Assembly: GCF_029351045.1 (NCBI RefSeq)
Contig: NZ_JARKIN010000001.1
Span: 4,948,501 to 5,012,500 of the forward strand
Length of the DNA: 64,000 nt
Reading direction: 5' to 3'
From: Streptomyces sp. WMMB303
GTDB taxonomy: Bacteria; Actinomycetota; Actinomycetes; Streptomycetales; Streptomycetaceae
In this document: in pieces, positions 19,411-31,400 of the stretch
How positions within the stretch are numbered: position 1 is the stretch's first letter
How the letters are laid out: every line of letters starts with the position of its first letter
Notes under the pieces: model-generated
Seen by the model: only the letters and a program-made list of their open reading frames with translations
Database searches by the model: none
Told to the model about the DNA's origin: nothing
Program-made: the position numbers and the translations under genes

Positions 19411-20070
19411 TTGCACATTGTGATCATGGGCTGCGGGCGAGTGGGAGCAGAGCTCGCGCAGACCCTGGAGCGACAGGGCCACACGGTCGCGGTCATCGAC
19501 CGGGACCCCACCGCGTTCCGGCGCCTCGGCTCGGGGTTCGGCGGACGCCGGGTCACGGGGATCGGCTTCGATCAGGACACCCTGCGCGAGGCCGGCATAG
19601 AGGAGGCGGGGGCGTTCGCCGCGGTCAGCAGCGGCGACAACTCCAACATCATCGCGGCCCGGGTGGCACGTGAGATGTTCGGCACAAAGCATGTGGCCGC
19701 GCGGATCTACGACCCGCGGCGTGCGGAGGTCTACCAGCGCCTCGGCATCCCCACCGTCGCGACGGTGCGCTGGACCGCGGACCAGATGCTGCGCCGGCTG
19801 CTGCCGTCCGGCTCGGAGCCGCTGTGGCGGGACCCGAGCGGTGCCGTGCAGCTCGCCGAAGTGCACACCTCCGCGGCGTGGGTCGGCGAGCGGGTCAGCC
19901 GGCTCCAGGAGGAGGCGGGAGTGCGCATCGCTTTCCTCACCCGGCTGGGCGAGGCCATACTGCCGACGTCCCAGACGGTGCTGCAGGAGGGCGACCTGGT
20001 GCATGTGATGATGCGCTGCGACGAGGTCGCAAAAGTAGAGGAAGTCTTCGCCGTGGGGCCGGAGTCGTGA
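19411..20070 (+). CDS. TrkA-like potassium-channel regulatory protein (RCK), first copy
   Basis: A TTG start at 19411 gives 219 residues beginning with a Rossmann nucleotide-binding site (HIVIMGCGRVGAELAQTLER, then VAVIDRD). The C-terminal half is a TrkA-C (RCK_C) domain, which in related proteins senses c-di-AMP. It has no membrane part and must gate a partner transporter. The second RCK gene follows 85 bases downstream and the KimA-type permease is divergent, so they probably act together. NAD(H) or ATP binding in the N-domain is expected from the family. Confidence 0.9.
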   Translation: MHIVIMGCGRVGAELAQTLERQGHTVAVIDRDPTAFRRLGSGFGGRRVTGIGFDQDTLREAGIEEAGAFAAVSSGDNSNIIAARVAREMFGTKHVAARIYDPRRAEVYQRLGIPTVATVRWTADQMLRRLLPSGSEPLWRDPSGAVQLAEVHTSAAWVGERVSRLQEEAGVRIAFLTRLGEAILPTSQTVLQEGDLVHVMMRCDEVAKVEEVFAVGPES

Positions 20071-20155
20071 ACGGCACGCGGGCGGCAGCAGAGCCGCGCC
20101 GGGGCAGGACGCACGCACTCCGCCGGACGGGCGGAGAAGCGAACCAGGGGAACGC

Positions 20156-20818
20156 ATGAGAGTGGCGATTGCCGGGGCGGGCGCGGTGGGCCGCTCCGTC
20201 GCGGGCGAGCTGTTGGAGAACGGGCACGAGGTCCTGCTCGTCGACAAGGCGCCGACAGCCATCTCCGTCGAGCGGGTTCCCCAGGCGGAGTGGCTGCTGG
20301 CGGACGCGTGCGAGATCACCTCGCTGGACGAGGCGGCGCTGGAGCGCTGCCATGTGGTGATCGCCGCAACGGGTGACGACAAGGTCAACCTGGTGATCTC
20401 GCTGTTGGCCAAGACGGAGTACGGGGTGCCCCGGGTGGTGGCCCGGGTCAACAACCCGAAGAACGAGTGGCTGTTCAACGAGTCGTGGGGGGTGGATGTC
20501 GCCGTCTCGACTCCGCGCCTGATGTCGGCTCTGGTGGAGGAGGCCGTCAGCGTCGGCGACCTGGTGCGGCTGCTGCGCTTCTCGCAGGGTGATGCGAACC
20601 TCGTGGAGCTGACGCTGCCGCCGGAGTCCACGCTGGCGGGCACGCGTGTGGGTGATGTGAGCTGGCCGGAGGACACCGCTTTGGTGACGATCATCCGCGG
20701 CTCCCGGGTACTGACGCCGGATCCGGACGACGTGCTGGAGGCGGGAGACGAGCTCCTCTTCGTGGCCGCTCCCGCACGCGAGGAGCAGCTCGAGGAACTG
20801 CTCTCGACCCGCGGGTGA
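20156..20818 (+). CDS. TrkA-like potassium-channel regulatory protein (RCK), second copy
   Basis: A 220-residue paralogue of the preceding gene: MRVAIAGAGAVGRSVAGELL carries the GxGxxG nucleotide site, then VLLVDK and a TrkA-C domain near TLAGTRVGDVSWPED. An AGGGGAA ribosome site precedes ATG 20156. The two copies differ throughout, so they may form a hetero-oligomeric ring or serve different transporters. The pair together with the KimA-type gene forms a compact K+ regulatory locus. A hairpin after the gene marks its end. Confidence 0.9.
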   Translation: MRVAIAGAGAVGRSVAGELLENGHEVLLVDKAPTAISVERVPQAEWLLADACEITSLDEAALERCHVVIAATGDDKVNLVISLLAKTEYGVPRVVARVNNPKNEWLFNESWGVDVAVSTPRLMSALVEEAVSVGDLVRLLRFSQGDANLVELTLPPESTLAGTRVGDVSWPEDTALVTIIRGSRVLTPDPDDVLEAGDELLFVAAPAREEQLEELLSTRG

Positions 20819-20879
20819 CCCCGCGGTGTCGGCCCGCCGGTGCCGGCCCCCGCGGGTGCGGGGCGCGCTCGCCGGGGAC

Positions 20880-20918
20880 GGAAGCCGCGGGCTGAGGCGT
20901 CTGCCGTGGGCGGCTTCC
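20880..20918. terminator. Hairpin terminator after the RCK pair
   Basis: Arms GGAAGCCGC (20880-20888) and GCGGCTTCC (20910-20918) are perfectly complementary with a 21-base loop. The hairpin sits between the convergent RCK and DUF3048 genes. Confidence 0.6.
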
Positions 20919-20952
20919 GCGGTGGCTCGGCGCGCGGACGCGAGCGGCGCGG

Positions 20953-21954
20953 TCAGCCCTTCTTCACCAGCGCGACCCACACCTGACCGCGCGCGAAGGG
21001 CAGCCGCTCTCCGCCGTCCGCCCGGGTGAAGGTGGTGCCGTCGCTCGCCGAGGGGCGCGACCAGTGTGCTTCGTACGCCGTGCCGTCCCGCAGCACCAGG
21101 GCGTCGCCGGAGCCGACGGTCTCGGTGTAAGGGGTGACGCTGCCGGAACTGTCGTGGAAGCGGGACGGGCGGACGGTCACGTACTGGATCACGACGGTGG
21201 CGGGGGCGAGCCGTCCGCCCTCGCGGGCGCGTGCCGGGGATCCGTCCATCGCCACCAGCCAGCGGCCCCGGTCGCCGGACCAGGTGAAGGTGAAGCGGGC
21301 CCCGGGGTAGCGGACGGTGTGCCGGTCGGTGGCCCGGCCGCCGCCGGGTGCGGACCCGAAGCGGTAGCCGATGTCCCGGGGCGCGGAGGCGCCGTCGGCG
21401 GCCTGCTCGGCGCGGCGCGCCTTGAGACAGAGGTTGTGCGGGACCCGGCGGCCCGGGTCCCGCTCGTAGCCGTCGGACAGCTCGCCGGGCGGCAGCAGCC
21501 GCAGCGGTGCCGCCTCCAGGGTCGGCAGGAGTTTGCTCTGCACGCCGGAGAACGCCAGGGCCGGCTCGCCGAACTGGCGCAGCAGTTCGATGTCGGATTC
21601 GCGGGCGCTGCGCACCGGGCCGACGGTGGCGGGGACGTCGGAGGCGAAGACGGCCAGGATGCGGCTGAGCCCGGCCTCGACCTGCTCGGTGTAGACGATG
21701 TCGGCATGGTCCAGACCGTTCTGCGGGCGGGCCGCGGCCACGTTGTCGACCTTCACGGCCAGCACCCGGCCGCTCTTGTGCCCTTCGCCGGTGAACGGGG
21801 ACGTGTCGCCCTCGTCGTCGGAGCCGCACGCGGCGAGGGTGCCCGAACCGAGCGCCGCGGCGGTCGCCAGGGCGGTCCGCAGCACGCTCCTGCGTACCCT
21901 GTGCGGGGCCGCTCCGTCCGTGGGCGTCCCGGGCCGCAGGGTGGATTCGTCCAT
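20953..21954 (-). CDS. DUF3048-domain lipoprotein
   Basis: ATG 21954 gives 333 residues with a twin-arginine-like stretch (RVRRSVLRTALA) and a lipobox LAAC (Cys43), so it is exported and lipid-anchored. The DUF3048 N- and C-terminal domains are recognised from VLAVKVDNVAAARPQNGLDH, ADIVYTEQVEAGLSRILAVF and ATVGPVRSARESDIELLRQF. In other Gram-positives this family is YerB. The biochemical role is unknown. The longer frame to 22203 runs into the neighbouring gene and is rejected. Confidence 0.88.
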   Translation of the reverse strand: MDESTLRPGTPTDGAAPHRVRRSVLRTALATAAALGSGTLAACGSDDEGDTSPFTGEGHKSGRVLAVKVDNVAAARPQNGLDHADIVYTEQVEAGLSRILAVFASDVPATVGPVRSARESDIELLRQFGEPALAFSGVQSKLLPTLEAAPLRLLPPGELSDGYERDPGRRVPHNLCLKARRAEQAADGASAPRDIGYRFGSAPGGGRATDRHTVRYPGARFTFTWSGDRGRWLVAMDGSPARAREGGRLAPATVVIQYVTVRPSRFHDSSGSVTPYTETVGSGDALVLRDGTAYEAHWSRPSASDGTTFTRADGGERLPFARGQVWVALVKKG

Positions 21955-22096
21955 GGCGCCTCGCCTCCGTGTCGCCGTGCGCGTCGCGGAGATCCTTCCC
22001 CGCGGCGGCGAGGAGGGTGCGGCAGGCGGTCCGGTTGGCCCGTTCAGCCGGAGCGCGGGGCGAGCGCGTGCGCGTCGACGGCGGCGCCGGCGCGGT

Positions 22097-22897
22097 TCAG
22101 CGGCGGTGCCGGCCGGTCGTGCCCGCCTCCGCCGTGGCGGCCTGCGCGGCGGCCTTCTCGGCCTTGGCCGCTTCCTCCTCGGCCTCCAGCTCGGCGATGA
22201 CATTGATCGGCGGCGGCGCCTTCGCCAGGAAGATCCAGGTGAGGTAGACGGCCAGCAGGAACGGCGGGATCTTCAGGATGACGGTGACCCAGCCGAACTG
22301 GGTGGTCTCGCCCCAGAAGTAGAGCGGGAAGAGCACGGCCGACTTGCCGAGCAGGATGAATCCCCAGGCGTAGCTCGCCTTGGTGTACGCCTTCTTGCGG
22401 CCGGGGTTGCGCTTGCGCCAGGAGAGGTTCTCCTTGAACACCGGACCGAGCACCAGGCCGAGCAGCGGCACGCCCGCCATGGCGGTGACGAGGTAGGCGA
22501 GCGCCAGGCCCAGCGTGTAGAGCATGCCCGGCAGGTAGAAGTCCTTGGCGTTGCCCGTCATCATCGCGAAGAGCACGCCGAAGCCGACGCCGAAGATCCC
22601 GCTGAAGGCGTGCTTGACGGTGTCCTTGCGCAGCAGCCGGAAGACGACCATCACACCGGAGAGCACCAGCGCTGTGATCGCGGCGGTGTGGATGTCCTTG
22701 TTCACCGTGTACATCGCGATGAACACCAGGCCAGGCACCGTCGTCTCGACCAGGCCCCGCACCCCGCCGAACGCCTCGAACAGCGCCGCTTCCGTGACGG
22801 CCTGCGATCCGTTCTCCTCCGGGGCCTGCGAGCCGGTCCCGCCGGCCGGCCGGTCGTCCGGCTCCTGCGCTTCGGTCCGCTTGTCGGGAAGGGTCAC
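22097..22897 (-). CDS. DUF3159 membrane protein
   Basis: The 266-residue protein starts at GTG 22897, three bases after the OB-fold gene's stop. It has a hydrophilic N-terminus, about six membrane segments and an Ala/Glu-rich charged C-terminal tail (ELEAEEEAAKAEKAAAQAAT). The signature FEAFGGVRGLVETTVPGLVF is typical of DUF3159. Function is unknown. Tight spacing with the OB-fold gene indicates a two-gene operon that is conserved in actinobacteria. Confidence 0.88.
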   Translation of the reverse strand: MTLPDKRTEAQEPDDRPAGGTGSQAPEENGSQAVTEAALFEAFGGVRGLVETTVPGLVFIAMYTVNKDIHTAAITALVLSGVMVVFRLLRKDTVKHAFSGIFGVGFGVLFAMMTGNAKDFYLPGMLYTLGLALAYLVTAMAGVPLLGLVLGPVFKENLSWRKRNPGRKKAYTKASYAWGFILLGKSAVLFPLYFWGETTQFGWVTVILKIPPFLLAVYLTWIFLAKAPPPINVIAELEAEEEAAKAEKAAAQAATAEAGTTGRHRR

Positions 22898-22900
22898 CCG

Positions 22901-23305
22901 CTACTCCTGTCCGAGGGGTCGCAGCTCGTACTTCGGGTTGAACATGACGGGGCGGCCGTGGTTGACGGTGATCCGCCCCCAGGCGATCAGCTTGCGGCCC
23001 GGCTCGATCCCCGCGATGGAGCGGCGGCCCAGCCAGACGACGTCCAGCGAGGCCGACCCGTCGAACAGCTCGGCCTCCAGGGTGGGCACTCCGGCGCGTG
23101 GCCGCAGCGTCACGGTGCGCAGCGTACCGGTTACCCGCACCATCTCGCGGTCGGAGCATTCGGAGATCCGGGCACAGCCGGTGTCCTCGGCTTCCTCACG
23201 CAGCTCGGCCGAGCGCAGGTCCTCCTCCGAGGAGGAGAGCCGTTCCAGGAACCGTCGGAACCGCCCACTTCCCGTGCCCCGCTGCTCTCGGGTGGCGCCA
23301 GTCAT
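22901..23305 (-). CDS. Small OB-fold nucleic-acid-binding protein
   Basis: I start at ATG 23305 (134 residues, MTGATREQRGTGSGRFRRF); the frame extends to 23356. The OB-fold strands are visible in REMVRVTGTLRTVTLRPRAG, LEAELFDGSASLDVVWLGRR and GRKLIAWGRITVNHGRPVMF, ending with a YELRPL tail. This matches the small anti-codon-type OB proteins paired with DUF3159 in actinobacteria. It likely binds single-stranded nucleic acid, but the partner is unknown. Confidence 0.85.
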   Translation of the reverse strand: MTGATREQRGTGSGRFRRFLERLSSSEEDLRSAELREEAEDTGCARISECSDREMVRVTGTLRTVTLRPRAGVPTLEAELFDGSASLDVVWLGRRSIAGIEPGRKLIAWGRITVNHGRPVMFNPKYELRPLGQE

Positions 23306-23386
23306 AACCGCCAGGGTACCGCCGGACGGCGGCGCGTCTCCCCCGCCCGTCGGCACGTCGTATACCGGGGCGCCGGACTCGCCTGC

Positions 23387-24073
23387 TCACATCTCGAAGC
23401 GGTAGCCCATGCCGGCCTCGGTCACGAAGTGCCGGGGGTGCGAGGGGTCCGCCTCCAGTTTGCGGCGGAGCTGGGCCATGTAGACGCGCAGGTAGTTGGT
23501 CTCGGTGCCGTAGGAGGGGCCCCAGACCTCCCTGAGCAGCTGCTTCTGGCTCACCAGCCGCCCGGGGCTGCGGACCAGCACCTCCAGCAGGTGCCACTCG
23601 GTCGGGGTGAGCCGTACGTCGCCGCCGTCGCGGTGCACCTTCTTCGCCGCCAGGTCGACGGTGAAGGTCCGGGTCTCGATGACCCCGGATCCGTCCGGCA
23701 TCCCGGCCGGGGGCTCCGCGCGCCGGACGGCGGCGCGCAGCCGCGCCAGCAGCTCGTCCATGCCGAACGGCTTGGTGACATAGTCGTCGGCTCCCGCGTC
23801 CAGCGCCTCCACCTTCTCGTCGGAGGTCTGCCGCGCGGAGAGCACCAGGATCGGCACCCGGGTCCAGCCGCGGATGCCGTGGATGACGTCCACGCCGTCC
23901 ATGTCGGGCAGGCCCAGGTCCAGGACGACGGCGTCGGGATGCCGGTCGGCCGCCATGCGCAGCGCGGTCGCGCCGTCGTGCGCGGCGTCCACCTCGTATT
24001 TGCGCGCCTTGAGGTTGATCACGAGGGCGCGGACGATCTGGGGTTCGTCGTCGACCACGAGCACCCGGTGCAT
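23387..24073 (-). CDS. kdpE: Response regulator KdpE
   Basis: A 228-residue OmpR-family regulator: receiver domain with phosphoacceptor Asp52 (VVLDLGLPD) and switch Lys in DDYVTKPFG. A winged-helix DNA-binding domain follows (RLTPTEWHLLEVLVRSPGRL and TNYLRVYMAQLRRKLE). ATG 24073 has a GAGGAAG ribosome site. It is the last gene of the kdp operon, downstream of its sensor KdpD. It should activate kdp transcription under K+ limitation; repeats at 31642-31710 are candidate targets. Confidence 0.95.
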   Translation of the reverse strand: MHRVLVVDDEPQIVRALVINLKARKYEVDAAHDGATALRMAADRHPDAVVLDLGLPDMDGVDVIHGIRGWTRVPILVLSARQTSDEKVEALDAGADDYVTKPFGMDELLARLRAAVRRAEPPAGMPDGSGVIETRTFTVDLAAKKVHRDGGDVRLTPTEWHLLEVLVRSPGRLVSQKQLLREVWGPSYGTETNYLRVYMAQLRRKLEADPSHPRHFVTEAGMGYRFEM

Positions 24074-24102
24074 TCTTCTTCCTCTCGATTCCGTTGTACC
24101 GC

Positions 24103-26745
24103 TCAGGCGCCGGAGCGCTGCGACTGGAGCTGCGGTCTGCCGGTGCCGGCCGGCAGCCGGCCGCGCGCGGGTCCACGGCCGTGCGCCGCGCGCAGAGTGA
24201 GCACCATGGTCATGCCACCCCCGGGGGTGTCCTCGGCCTCCAGCGTGCCGCCCATCGCCTCGGCGAAGCCGCGGGCGACGGCCAGGCCGAGGCCGACCCC
24301 GGCACCGCCGGGTGCGTCGCCATAGCGCTGAAAGGGTTCGAAGATGCGGTCCTTGTCGCTGTCGGGCACCCCGGGGCCGCGGTCGGTGCAGCGCAGCTCG
24401 ACCCGGTCGGCCAGCGCGCTCGCGCGCACCAGCACCTTCTTCCCCTCCGGGCTGTACTTGACCGCGTTCTCCACCAGGTTGGCGACCGTGCGCTCCAGCA
24501 GCCCCGGATCGACGGCGACCAGCGGCAGCGCCTCGGCGACGGCCAGCCGCACGCTGCCCTCGGGCACGCCGCCCAGAGCCTTGGGCACGACCTCCTCCAG
24601 GCTGATGTCCTTGATGTGCGGCCGGACGGTGCCGGTGTGCAGCCGGGACATGTCCAGCAGATTGCCGACGAGGTTGTCCAGCCTGTCCGCGCCCTCCTCG
24701 ATCGCCCCCAGCAGCTCCGCCTCGTCCTCCGCCGACCACTGCACGTCGTCGGAGCGCAGCGAGGAGACGGACGCCTTGATGGCCGCCAGCGGGGTGCGCA
24801 GGTCGTGCGAGACGGCGGCCAGCAGCGCGGTGCGGATCCGGTTGCCCTCGGCCAGCTCGCGGGCCTGTTCGGCCTCGCCCAGCAGCCGCTGCCGGTCGAG
24901 CACCCCGGCGGCCTGTGCGGCGAACGCGGCGAGCACCCTGCGGTCCTCGGCGGGCAGCACCCGCCCGGAGAGCACCAGCATCATGCTGTCGCCGACCGGC
25001 ATGTCCGTCTCGCCGTCCTCCGGCGCGGCCAGCCGCTTGCCGGAGCCCGTGGTGCCGACGCTGCCCGCGCAGGTCCAGGCGGCCCGCTCGGCGGTGCGCT
25101 CCAGCAGGGCGACACCGTCCATGGCGAAGGTCTCCCTGACCCGCTCCAGGAGCGCCTCCAGGCTGGGCCCGCTGCCCGGGCCGCCGCCCGCGTGCGGGGC
25201 CTCGCCGCGCAGCACGCTGCCCGCCAGCGCGGAGAGGATCTCCGACTCGGCGCGCAGCCTGGCCGCCTGCTGGGTGCGCCGGGCCGCCACGTCCACCACC
25301 GAGGCGACGGCCACGGCGACGGCGAAGAAGACGGCGAGCGAGACGACGTTGCGGCCGTCGCTGATGGTCCAGGTACGGACCGGCTCGGTGAAGAAGTAGT
25401 TCAGCAGCGCCGAGCAGACCGCGGCGGAGGCCAGCGCCGGCAGCAGTCCGCCCACGAGTCCGGCGGTGACCGTGAGCACCAGGAAGAGCAGCACGTCGTT
25501 GGCGAAGCCGATGCCCGGCTCGGTGGCCAGCATCAGGAACGTCAGCAGCACGGGAGCCCCGAAGGCGGTCAGCCAGCCGGCGACGACGCGCGCCGTGCCC
25601 AGCCGGGCCGCCCGGGTGCCGGGCAGCCCGCGCCCCCGGGCGACCTCCTCGTGGGTGACGATGTGCACGTCCAGGTCCGGTCCCGAGTCCCGGGCGACGG
25701 TGGCGCCGACCCCGGGTCCGAACACGTACTGCCAGGTCCGGCGGCGGGAGGAGCCGAGCACGATCTGGGTGGCGTTGTGGCCCCGCGCGAACTCCAGCAG
25801 GGCCTGGGGGATGTCGTCGCCGATGACGTGGTGGTACGTACCGCCCAGGTCCTCCACGAGGGTGCGCTGGACGGCGAGTTCCTGCGGGGAGGCGGGGGTG
25901 AGGCCGTCGGCGTGGGAGATGTGGACGGCCAGGATCTCGCTGCCCGAGCCCTTGGCGGCCATCCGGGCGGCGCGGCGGATGAGGGTGCGGCCCTCGGGAC
26001 CGCCGGTGAGCCCGACGACGATCCGCTCGCGGGCCTGCCAGGTGGTGCGTATGCGGTGCTCGGAGCGGTACTGCTGGAGGTACTCGTCGACCCGGTCGGC
26101 CGTCCACAGCAGGGCCAGTTCGCGCAGGGCGGTCAGGTTGCCGGGCCGGAAGTAGTTGGACAGGGCCGCGTCGACCTTGTCCGGGGCGTAGACGTTGCCG
26201 TGCGCCATCCGGCGGCGCAGCGCCTGTGGCGACATGTCGACCAGTTCGATCTGGTCGGCGCGCCGCACCACCTCGTCGGGCACGGTCTCGCGCTGCCGGA
26301 CGCCGGTGATGGACTCCACCACGTCGCCGAGCGACTCCAGGTGCTGGATGTTGACGGTGGAGACGACGTCGATCCCCGCGGCGAGCAGTTCCTCGACGTC
26401 CTGCCAGCGCTTGGCGTTCCGGGAGCCGGGCACGTTGGTGTGGGCCAGTTCGTCCACGACGGCCACGGCGGGGCGGCGGGCGAGCACCGCGTCGGTGTCC
26501 ATCTCGGTGAGGTCCGTGCCGCGGTGTGTGGTCCCGCGGCGCGGCACCTGCTCCAGCCCGTGCAGCAGCGCCTCGGTCCGCGGACGGTCGTGGTGCTCGA
26601 CGAACCCGACCACCACGTCGGTGCCCCGCTCCATCCGGCGGTGCGCCTCGGAGAGCACGGCGTAGGTCTTGCCGACGCCGGGCGCCGCGCCGAGGAAGAC
26701 CCGCAGCCGTCCCCGCCGCCGCTGCTGCTGCGTTCCGGACACCAT
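24103..26745 (-). CDS. kdpD: Turgor/potassium sensor histidine kinase KdpD
   Basis: From ATG 26745 the protein has 880 residues. It has a KdpD N-terminal domain with Walker A (FLGAAPGVGKTYAVL) and LAHTNVPGSRNAKRWQDVEE, and a universal-stress-like domain. Four closely spaced membrane segments follow, then a GAF-like region, the His-kinase dimerisation motif AAVSHDLRTPLAA and the ATPase lid (LVENAVKYSPEG, GAGVGLGLAVARGF). GTG 26760 is an alternative start. It senses low K+ or osmotic stress and phosphorylates KdpE. About 240 bases with a strong hairpin separate it from kdpC. Confidence 0.95.
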   Translation of the reverse strand: MVSGTQQQRRRGRLRVFLGAAPGVGKTYAVLSEAHRRMERGTDVVVGFVEHHDRPRTEALLHGLEQVPRRGTTHRGTDLTEMDTDAVLARRPAVAVVDELAHTNVPGSRNAKRWQDVEELLAAGIDVVSTVNIQHLESLGDVVESITGVRQRETVPDEVVRRADQIELVDMSPQALRRRMAHGNVYAPDKVDAALSNYFRPGNLTALRELALLWTADRVDEYLQQYRSEHRIRTTWQARERIVVGLTGGPEGRTLIRRAARMAAKGSGSEILAVHISHADGLTPASPQELAVQRTLVEDLGGTYHHVIGDDIPQALLEFARGHNATQIVLGSSRRRTWQYVFGPGVGATVARDSGPDLDVHIVTHEEVARGRGLPGTRAARLGTARVVAGWLTAFGAPVLLTFLMLATEPGIGFANDVLLFLVLTVTAGLVGGLLPALASAAVCSALLNYFFTEPVRTWTISDGRNVVSLAVFFAVAVAVASVVDVAARRTQQAARLRAESEILSALAGSVLRGEAPHAGGGPGSGPSLEALLERVRETFAMDGVALLERTAERAAWTCAGSVGTTGSGKRLAAPEDGETDMPVGDSMMLVLSGRVLPAEDRRVLAAFAAQAAGVLDRQRLLGEAEQARELAEGNRIRTALLAAVSHDLRTPLAAIKASVSSLRSDDVQWSAEDEAELLGAIEEGADRLDNLVGNLLDMSRLHTGTVRPHIKDISLEEVVPKALGGVPEGSVRLAVAEALPLVAVDPGLLERTVANLVENAVKYSPEGKKVLVRASALADRVELRCTDRGPGVPDSDKDRIFEPFQRYGDAPGGAGVGLGLAVARGFAEAMGGTLEAEDTPGGGMTMVLTLRAAHGRGPARGRLPAGTGRPQLQSQRSGA

Positions 26746-26954
26746 GCCCCCTATTGTCACCGCTTTCCGTTCCTGGTCATGCGGCGCGGGCGGGGCCGGG
26801 CGTCAGGGTTCCGTATGGATCGCTCGGCGGGCACCGGGCGCTGGGGCCCGGCCGCGGGCAGGCAGTCGGCGCCTGCCCGCGGGTCCGCCCCGGCCCCGCC
26901 GCAGTGGGCGGGCCGGGACGGACCGGGTGCGGGAGCCCGCGCGGCGGGGAGGCC

Positions 26955-26978
26955 GGGGCGGGGCTCCCCGCGGAGCCC
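26955..26978 (-). terminator. Hairpin between kdpC and kdpD
   Basis: A perfect 10-base stem (GCGGGGCTCC with GGAGCCCCGC) closes a CCGC loop six bases after the kdpC stop. It could reduce read-through from kdpFABC into kdpDE or protect the 3' end of the transporter message. Bases 26746-26954 hold no recognisable gene. Confidence 0.6.
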
Positions 26979-26983
26979 CGCGG

Positions 26984-27577
26984 TCAGCGGGACGCTGCCG
27001 CGGCGCGCACGGCCACGTTCAGCTTCAGCACGTTCACATGTTCCTCGCCCAGGAATCCGGCGCCGCGGCCCTCCGTGTGCGCGGCCACCAGAGCGCGCAC
27101 CGCCTGCGCGGGCAGCCTGTTGGCCCGGGCGACCCGCGCGCTCTGGATCTTCGCGTACCGGGGAGAGATGTGCGGGTCGAGGGCCGATCCGGAGCCGGTC
27201 ACCGCGTCGGGGGGCACCACTGCGGGCGGCACCCCGTTCAGCTCGGCGACCTTGCGCCGGGCCTCCCGTACGGACGCGACCAGCCGCGGGTCGCTCGCGC
27301 CGAGCTGACCGGACCCGGTGGCGCGCGGGTCGTAGCCGGAGTGCGAGGGGCGGCCGTGGAACCACTTCCGCCCGCGCCACTGCTGGCCGATCAGGGCCGA
27401 ACCGACCTCCTCGCCCGCCACCCGCACCGGGGAGCCGTTCGCCTTCTCGGGGAAGGCGGCCTGGGCCACACCGGTCACCGCCAGCGGGTAGAGGACCCCG
27501 CACAGGACCGTCAGTGCGAGCAGGGCGCGGCCGGCGGCCCAGCCGAGCCGGGCGGCGTTGCGTACAGCTGTGTTCAT
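26984..27577 (-). CDS. kdpC: Potassium-transporting ATPase subunit KdpC
   Basis: A 197-residue protein with one N-terminal membrane segment (ALLALTVLCGVLYPLAVTGV). An external domain carries the family motifs SALIGQQWRGRKWFHGRPS, SGSGSALDPHISPRYA-like TGSGSALDPHISP and VARANRLPAQAVRALV. KdpC stabilises the K+-bound KdpFABC complex. Its start is five bases after the kdpB stop, so it belongs to the same operon. Confidence 0.95.
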   Translation of the reverse strand: MNTAVRNAARLGWAAGRALLALTVLCGVLYPLAVTGVAQAAFPEKANGSPVRVAGEEVGSALIGQQWRGRKWFHGRPSHSGYDPRATGSGQLGASDPRLVASVREARRKVAELNGVPPAVVPPDAVTGSGSALDPHISPRYAKIQSARVARANRLPAQAVRALVAAHTEGRGAGFLGEEHVNVLKLNVAVRAAAASR

Positions 27578-27582
27578 CTCGC

Positions 27583-29732
<2,150 letters not shown>

Positions 29733-29733
<1 letters not shown>

Positions 29734-31394
29734 CAGGAGAGTCCCTCCGCGAGCGGCCCCAGAGCCAGGGCCGGGAAGAAGGTGAGTCCGGTGACGATCA
29801 GCACGGAGCCGACCAGCAAGCCGGAGAAGAGCGGCTTTTCGGTGCGCAGGGTGCCTGCCGTGACGGGCACCGGCGCCTGCCGGGCCAGCGAACCGGCCAG
29901 CGCCAGGACGCACACCATCGGCAGGAACCGGCCGAACAGCATGCACAGGCCCAGCGTGGTGTTGAAGAACGGCGTGTCCGCGCCGAATCCGGCGAAGGCG
30001 CTGCCGTTGTTGTTGGCGGCCGAGGTGTAGGCGTACAGCACTTCGCTGAAGCCGTGCGCCCCGATGTTGGTCATCGCCCGCTCGCCGTCGGGCAGTGCCA
30101 TGGCGAGCGCGGTGCCGCCCAGTACCAGAGCGGGAGTGCTCAGCAGAAAGCAGGCCGCGTACTTGATCTCGCGGGTGCCGACCTTCTTGCCCAGGTACTC
30201 GGGCGTGCGGCCGACCATCAGCCCGGCGAGGAAGACGGCGATGACGGCCATGATCAGCATGCCGTACAGCCCGGAGCCGACCCCGCCCGGTGCGATCTCT
30301 CCGAGCATCATGCCCAACAGCGCCACCCCGCCGCCGAAGGCGGTGTAGGAGTCGTGGAAGGAGTTGACGGCGCCGGTCGAGGTCATCGTCGTGGAGGCGG
30401 CGAACAGTGCGGAGGCGCCCGCTCCGAAGCGCTGCTCCTTGCCCTCGGCGGCGCCACCGGCGAGCTGGGCCGCCGTGCCCTGGTGCGCGAACTCGGCGGC
30501 GGTGATCGCGGCGACCCCGGCGAGCCAGATGACGCCCATCGCGGCGAGGACCGCGTACCCCTGGCGCACGTTCCCGACCATCGTGCCGAACGTTCGGGTC
30601 AGGGAGAACGGGATGACGAGGAGCAGGAAGACCTCCAGCAGGTTGCTGAAGCCGTTCGGGTTCTCGAAGGGGTGTGCGGAGTTGGCGTTGAAGAAGCCGC
30701 CGCCGTTGGTGCCCAGTTCCTTGATGGCCTCCTGGGAGGCGACGGGTCCGCCCGGGATGTGCTGGGTGGCTCCGGAGAGGGTCTGCACCTCGTGCATCCC
30801 GGCGAGGTTCTGCACCACGCCGGTCGCCACCAGGGCGAGCGCGCCGAGGAACGCGACCGGCAGCAGGATGCGCACCACTCCGCGCACCATGTCGGTCCAG
30901 AAGTTGCCCAGTTCCCCGGTGCGCGACCGGGCGAAGCCGCGGACGAGGGCGATGGCGACGGCCATCCCCACGGCGGCCGAGACGAAGTTCTGCACCGCCA
31001 GCCCGGTCAGCTGCACCAGATGGCCCATGGCGGACTCGCCCGCGTAGGACTGCCAGTTGGTGTTGGTGACGAAGGAGGCGGCGGTGTTGAACGCCTGGTC
31101 CGGGTCGAGTGCGCGGAATCCGAGGGACAGCGGCAGCCTGTCCTGGAGCCGCTGCAGGGCGTAGAGGAAGAGCACTCCGGCGGCCGAGAAGGCCAGCACC
31201 GCGCGGATATAGGCGGGTGCGCGCATCCCGGCGTCCGGGTCGGTGCCGACGCAGCGGTGGACAAGCCGCTCGACGCGCAGATGCCGGTCGGACCGGTAGA
31301 CGGCGGCCATGTAGTCGCCGAACGGCCGGTGCACCAGCGCGAGCGCCCCGACGAGCGCCACCACCTGGAGCACAGCTGCGAGGGATGTACTCAT
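29733..31394 (-). CDS. kdpA: Potassium-transporting ATPase channel subunit KdpA
   Basis: The 553-residue membrane protein has ten segments and the four selectivity-filter-like loops of the SKT superfamily, including [13 protein letters not shown] and [20 protein letters not shown]; a later one is [14 protein letters not shown]. It binds and conducts K+, coupled to the P-type ATPase KdpB. The start is six bases after the kdpF stop. Length and motifs agree with a functional protein. Confidence 0.96.
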
Positions 31395-31400
31395 CGGCGC